A model generated the notes under the pieces. It saw nothing but the letters and a program-made list of their open reading frames with translations. It made no database searches and was not told where the DNA came from. Below are positions 24,455 through 26,837 of a DNA stretch of 26,837 nucleotides, piece by piece; position 1 is the stretch's first letter, and each line of letters opens with the position of its first letter. Location: assembly GCA_009881125.1 (NCBI GenBank), contig WXFH01000436.1, forward strand, positions 1 through 26,837. Direction: 5' to 3'. A program made the translations under genes and the position numbers. This DNA comes from Acidaminobacter sp. (GTDB lineage: Bacteria; Bacillota_A; Clostridia; Peptostreptococcales; Acidaminobacteraceae).

Positions 24455-24481
24455 GTATCGTCGAACTTAATGAATTGTTAA
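24455..24481 (-). promoter_or_regulatory. sigma28-type promoter of the chemotaxis operon
   Basis: The minus strand shows TTAA (24478-24481), 15 nt, then GACGATAC (24455-24462). This matches the SigD -10 GCCGATAT at 6 of 8 positions, with the same TTAA and exact N15 spacing as the flgM promoter. The start point near 24448 would give a leader of about 60 nt before the riboswitch. Confidence 0.55.
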
Positions 24482-24562
24482 TACTTTTATTGAAAAAAAA
24501 TGGATGGAATCCAGGAAATCAACAATAACCGCAGAAACCCATTTTCCCCCAGTTGTTATCAT

Positions 24563-24598
24563 CAAAAAAGACAGGACCCTTCACTCGAGCCCTGCCTT
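24563..24598 (-). terminator. intrinsic terminator after fliY
   Basis: On the minus strand GGCAGG (24596-24591) can pair with CCTGTC (24575-24570), including one G-U pair, and is followed by six T. It lies about 35 nt after the fliY stop and separates the fliM-fliY transcript from the chemotaxis operon. Confidence 0.7.
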
Positions 24599-24631
24599 CA
24601 GTCAATTTCTCTTTCATTATATTGATTTTCG

Positions 24632-25774
24632 TTACTTCAGCCCTTCCACTCTCTGTTCCCTGCTCAAAATCTGAGTGATCCGGATGCCGAAATTCTCACC
24701 AATGACCACAACCTCGCCATGTGCGACCAGTTTTCCATTAACATGGATCTCAAGGGGCTCATCCGCAAGCTTATTCAGCTCAACCACCGAGCCGGTCCCA
24801 AGCGACAGGATATCTTTGATGGTCCGTTTCGTCTTGCCCAGCACAACACTGAGTTCCAGCGGCACATCCATAATCAGGTCCAGGTTTTTCTGATGGCTTG
24901 ATTTACTGGTGTCCTTAATTGGTGCAAACATAGGTTTCTGAACCTCCACTTCCGGCAGTAGCGCTGCGGGAGGCGCCTTCGGAACAGGCTTTGTCTCCGG
25001 CTCAGGCGCCGCTGTATGGTCCTTACTGGTTTGAGCAGTCACTACGCTCGAACCAGGTACAACGCCACGGTCAGCAGTCTCATAGTCCGTCTCCATAGCT
25101 TCAGGATTGTATTTTTTATGGAGTCCCGCCACAATATCCTCAGCGTGTTCACCCGCGTAAATATGCCATAATTCGCCTGTCACAAGATCGCCTATACTTA
25201 TGTTCGACTCAAGACAACACACCGGCCGATCCGTGAAATGCTTCGAAAGCTGCTTCCGTGCATCGCCTTCCCAAAGCGCAGTCTCGGCCGTAAAGGGCTC
25301 CACTTCGAGGTCCGTCATCTCCGAAAGCGCTTGATATAAATAGCCTGCGACGAAATTAATGCCTTCAGACAACGCCTTCTTTTCGTCGACAGACAGAACC
25401 ATTTTCGTCTCAGGTACCGGTACGCCTGAGATCAAACCGGCAATCACAGCGCCAACACCGGGTTCGACGGCAAGCAGTGTGTCGCCAATCATATCCCCTC
25501 TAATTTTAACTGCTGCGACGGCCATAGGCTCAGAAAAACGTGCCACGGCCTCCTCAAAGGAGAGCGCCGCCACCCTGGGTGCTGAAATAGTGACCTTTTG
25601 CTTTAGATACTTTGTTAGAGCGTCTGAGGCAGCTGACATAGTCACATTGCCAACTTCAGAAAGGATATCCAGATCTTCAGATGACATGTTGGGCTCGTCT
25701 GCCCCATTCAAATCGCCATTTTTTCGCAGGAGTGAATCCAGCTCAGCTTGAGAAATAAAATTGTCCATCATCAT
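24632..25774 (-). CDS. fliY: flagellar motor switch phosphatase FliY
   Basis: A 380-residue FliY, the Firmicute switch protein combining CheY-P phosphatase and FliN functions. The N-terminal peptide FISQAELDSLLRK (6-18) resembles the FliM CheY-P-binding motif. The CheC-like domain has two intact E-x2-N sites, Glu40/Asn43 (SEVGN) and Glu137/Asn140 (SEGIN). A Pro/Glu-rich linker (about 240-290) leads to the C-terminal SpoA/FliN domain (about 300-378; MDVPLELSVVLGKTKRTIKDI and GENFGIRITQI). It starts within the fliM stop (ATGA), with three consecutive ATG codons available. Confidence 0.96.
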   Translation of the reverse strand: MMMDNFISQAELDSLLRKNGDLNGADEPNMSSEDLDILSEVGNVTMSAASDALTKYLKQKVTISAPRVAALSFEEAVARFSEPMAVAAVKIRGDMIGDTLLAVEPGVGAVIAGLISGVPVPETKMVLSVDEKKALSEGINFVAGYLYQALSEMTDLEVEPFTAETALWEGDARKQLSKHFTDRPVCCLESNISIGDLVTGELWHIYAGEHAEDIVAGLHKKYNPEAMETDYETADRGVVPGSSVVTAQTSKDHTAAPEPETKPVPKAPPAALLPEVEVQKPMFAPIKDTSKSSHQKNLDLIMDVPLELSVVLGKTKRTIKDILSLGTGSVVELNKLADEPLEIHVNGKLVAHGEVVVIGENFGIRITQILSREQRVEGLK

Positions 25775-26766
25775 TCAACGTCCTCTTCCACATAGTCTAA
25801 AATCTGTACGCCCAGTTTGCCATCCAGATCTCCAGGCTGAACCAAATAATGGAGTCGATCCTCCACGAACATTTTCAGCGGTGCATTGGTTTTAGCACCC
25901 AGAAGCACAACGTCTCCCGTATCAAGATGAATAAAATCATCCACTGTAATCATAGTTCTGCCAAGTTCCACGGTCATGTCCACCCCCGCTGTCATAAGAC
26001 GGTCGGAGATTTGAGCTTTGAACAAAGTATTGTCAATGCCTTTATCAACCTCAAACCAGCTGCGTATGCTGAGTTTGTCCGTAATCTGTTCAAATGAGGT
26101 GTATGGGATGCACAAATTGATCTGGCTCTTGACAGAGAACATCTCCACGCTGAAGCTGACGAGTACTACGGGTTCATTCGGCGTGATGGACTGTACCATT
26201 TGGGGATTGGTCTCGAGGGATTCCAGTTCTGTTTCAATCTCAACAATATCATCCCAAGCTGTTTGAAAGGGTCTGAGCAGGTTAAGCACCAGATCCTCCA
26301 GAATACCCAGCTCAATATCCGTAAATTTGTCTTTCCTCGTTATACTTTTGCCCTTCGTGGTCGCCCCGCCGCAAACGCGTTCGATCACTTGCGTGGCAAA
26401 CTGCGGGTTGATTTCGAGAATCTGCGTCCCGTTGAGAGGTCTTGAGCGATAAACGCCAATCAACGTGGGATTAGGGATAGAATTTATAAATTCCTCATAA
26501 CTGATTTGTTCGATCATCTCCACTGTCATCAGAACCGTGGTGTTGACCAGCGAGCTCAGCTGGTTCGACGCGAGCTTCGCGAAGTTCTCGAAAACCATAT
26601 AGAGTGTATTGATATATTCTTTCGAAAGTTTGATAGGACGTCGAAAGTCATAGGCCTTGACTTTACTCCGCTCATCATCCTCGCCAGCCATGCTGGCATC
26701 AATTTCGCCTGTTTTCAGCGCATCCAGCAGCGCATCGATTTCCTCCTGCGACAATATCTCTTTCAA
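25771..26766 (-). CDS. fliM: flagellar motor switch protein FliM
   Basis: A 331-residue FliM, the C-ring protein that receives CheY-P. The N-terminal CheY-P-binding peptide is ILSQEEIDALLDAL (about 4-17), followed by YDFRRPIKLSKEYINTLYMVFENFA, the CheC-like middle domain (NPTLIGVYRSRPLNG, then ATQVIERVCGG) and a C-terminal SpoA domain (VDMTVELGRTMITVDDFIHL, then DTGDVVLLG). The start is TTG with GAGGGG 6 nt upstream. The gene overlaps fliY by 4 nt. The 71 bases upstream contain no gene I can identify. Confidence 0.97.
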   Translation of the reverse strand: MKEILSQEEIDALLDALKTGEIDASMAGEDDERSKVKAYDFRRPIKLSKEYINTLYMVFENFAKLASNQLSSLVNTTVLMTVEMIEQISYEEFINSIPNPTLIGVYRSRPLNGTQILEINPQFATQVIERVCGGATTKGKSITRKDKFTDIELGILEDLVLNLLRPFQTAWDDIVEIETELESLETNPQMVQSITPNEPVVLVSFSVEMFSVKSQINLCIPYTSFEQITDKLSIRSWFEVDKGIDNTLFKAQISDRLMTAGVDMTVELGRTMITVDDFIHLDTGDVVLLGAKTNAPLKMFVEDRLHYLVQPGDLDGKLGVQILDYVEEDVE

Positions 26767-26837
26767 TCTATCCCCTCAAATCCTTGAAAATCTAACTTCA
26801 TATAGAGCAAAAAACTCGCGGGACCTTATTCTACATA

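Noticed and set aside
26774..26837. Tail of a gene upstream of fliM
   Set aside because: Two frames are open or end near the edge (one closing at TAA 26826-26828 after Tyr-Val-Glu, reminiscent of a FliL end), but 64 bases are too few to decide.

Overview
The window is one dense flagellar and chemotaxis locus. All 29 genes I can support lie on the minus strand, so transcription runs from high to low coordinates. It suggests a Gram-positive-type Firmicute, most likely of class Clostridia with moderate GC. The reasons are a FliY-type switch protein (CheC-like plus FliN domains), CheD and CheX, an overlapping fliW-csrA pair, strong GGAGG-type ribosome binding sites, frequent GTG/TTG starts, and two cyclic-di-GMP-I (GEMM-I) riboswitches. 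I cannot name the genus.

Layout in transcription order: (1) fliM-fliY (26766-24632), switch proteins overlapping by 4 nt, ending in an intrinsic terminator. (2) A 475-bp gap (24157-24631) holding that terminator, a sigma28-like promoter, a c-di-GMP-I aptamer and a second strong terminator. (3) The chemotaxis operon cheX-cheY-cheA-cheW-mcp, then an internal terminator, then cheR-cheB-cheD-mcp (24141-13987); the last receptor carries a predicted extracytoplasmic CZB zinc-binding domain. (4) A 333-bp gap (13654-13986) with five palindromic repeat units, one placed as a terminator, and a sigma28-like promoter. (5) The late operon flgM-flgN-flgK-flgL-fliW-csrA-flaG-fliD-fliS-fliT-like (13653-7134). 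(6) A 547-bp AT-rich gap (6587-7133) with candidate promoters and a second c-di-GMP-I riboswitch. (7) The basal-body and export operon flgB-flgC-fliE-fliF-fliG-fliH-fliI-fliJ (6586-206). The first 205 bases have no supported gene, only palindromic repeats and a hairpin that could terminate a convergent plus-strand gene lying outside.

How it works together: FliF/FliE/FlgB/FlgC form the MS ring and proximal rod; FliG/FliM/FliY form the switch; FliH/FliI/FliJ form the export ATPase complex. FlgM should hold sigma28 until hook completion. FlgN, FliS and the FliT-like protein chaperone FlgK/FlgL, flagellin and FliD. FliW and CsrA should tie flagellin translation to secretion. CheA/CheW/MCPs signal through CheY, with CheX and the CheC-like part of FliY as likely CheY-P phosphatases and CheR/CheB/CheD for adaptation. 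Two separate c-di-GMP aptamers, before flgB and before cheX, imply that one second messenger gates both motor assembly and chemotaxis signalling.

The most unusual feature is a family of short palindromes with core GGTGTCTGACACC, in intergenic tandem arrays, at the fliJ 3' end, and in frame within cheA as a duplicated 12-residue insert. No rRNA, tRNA, CRISPR array, transposase or flagellin gene is seen here.
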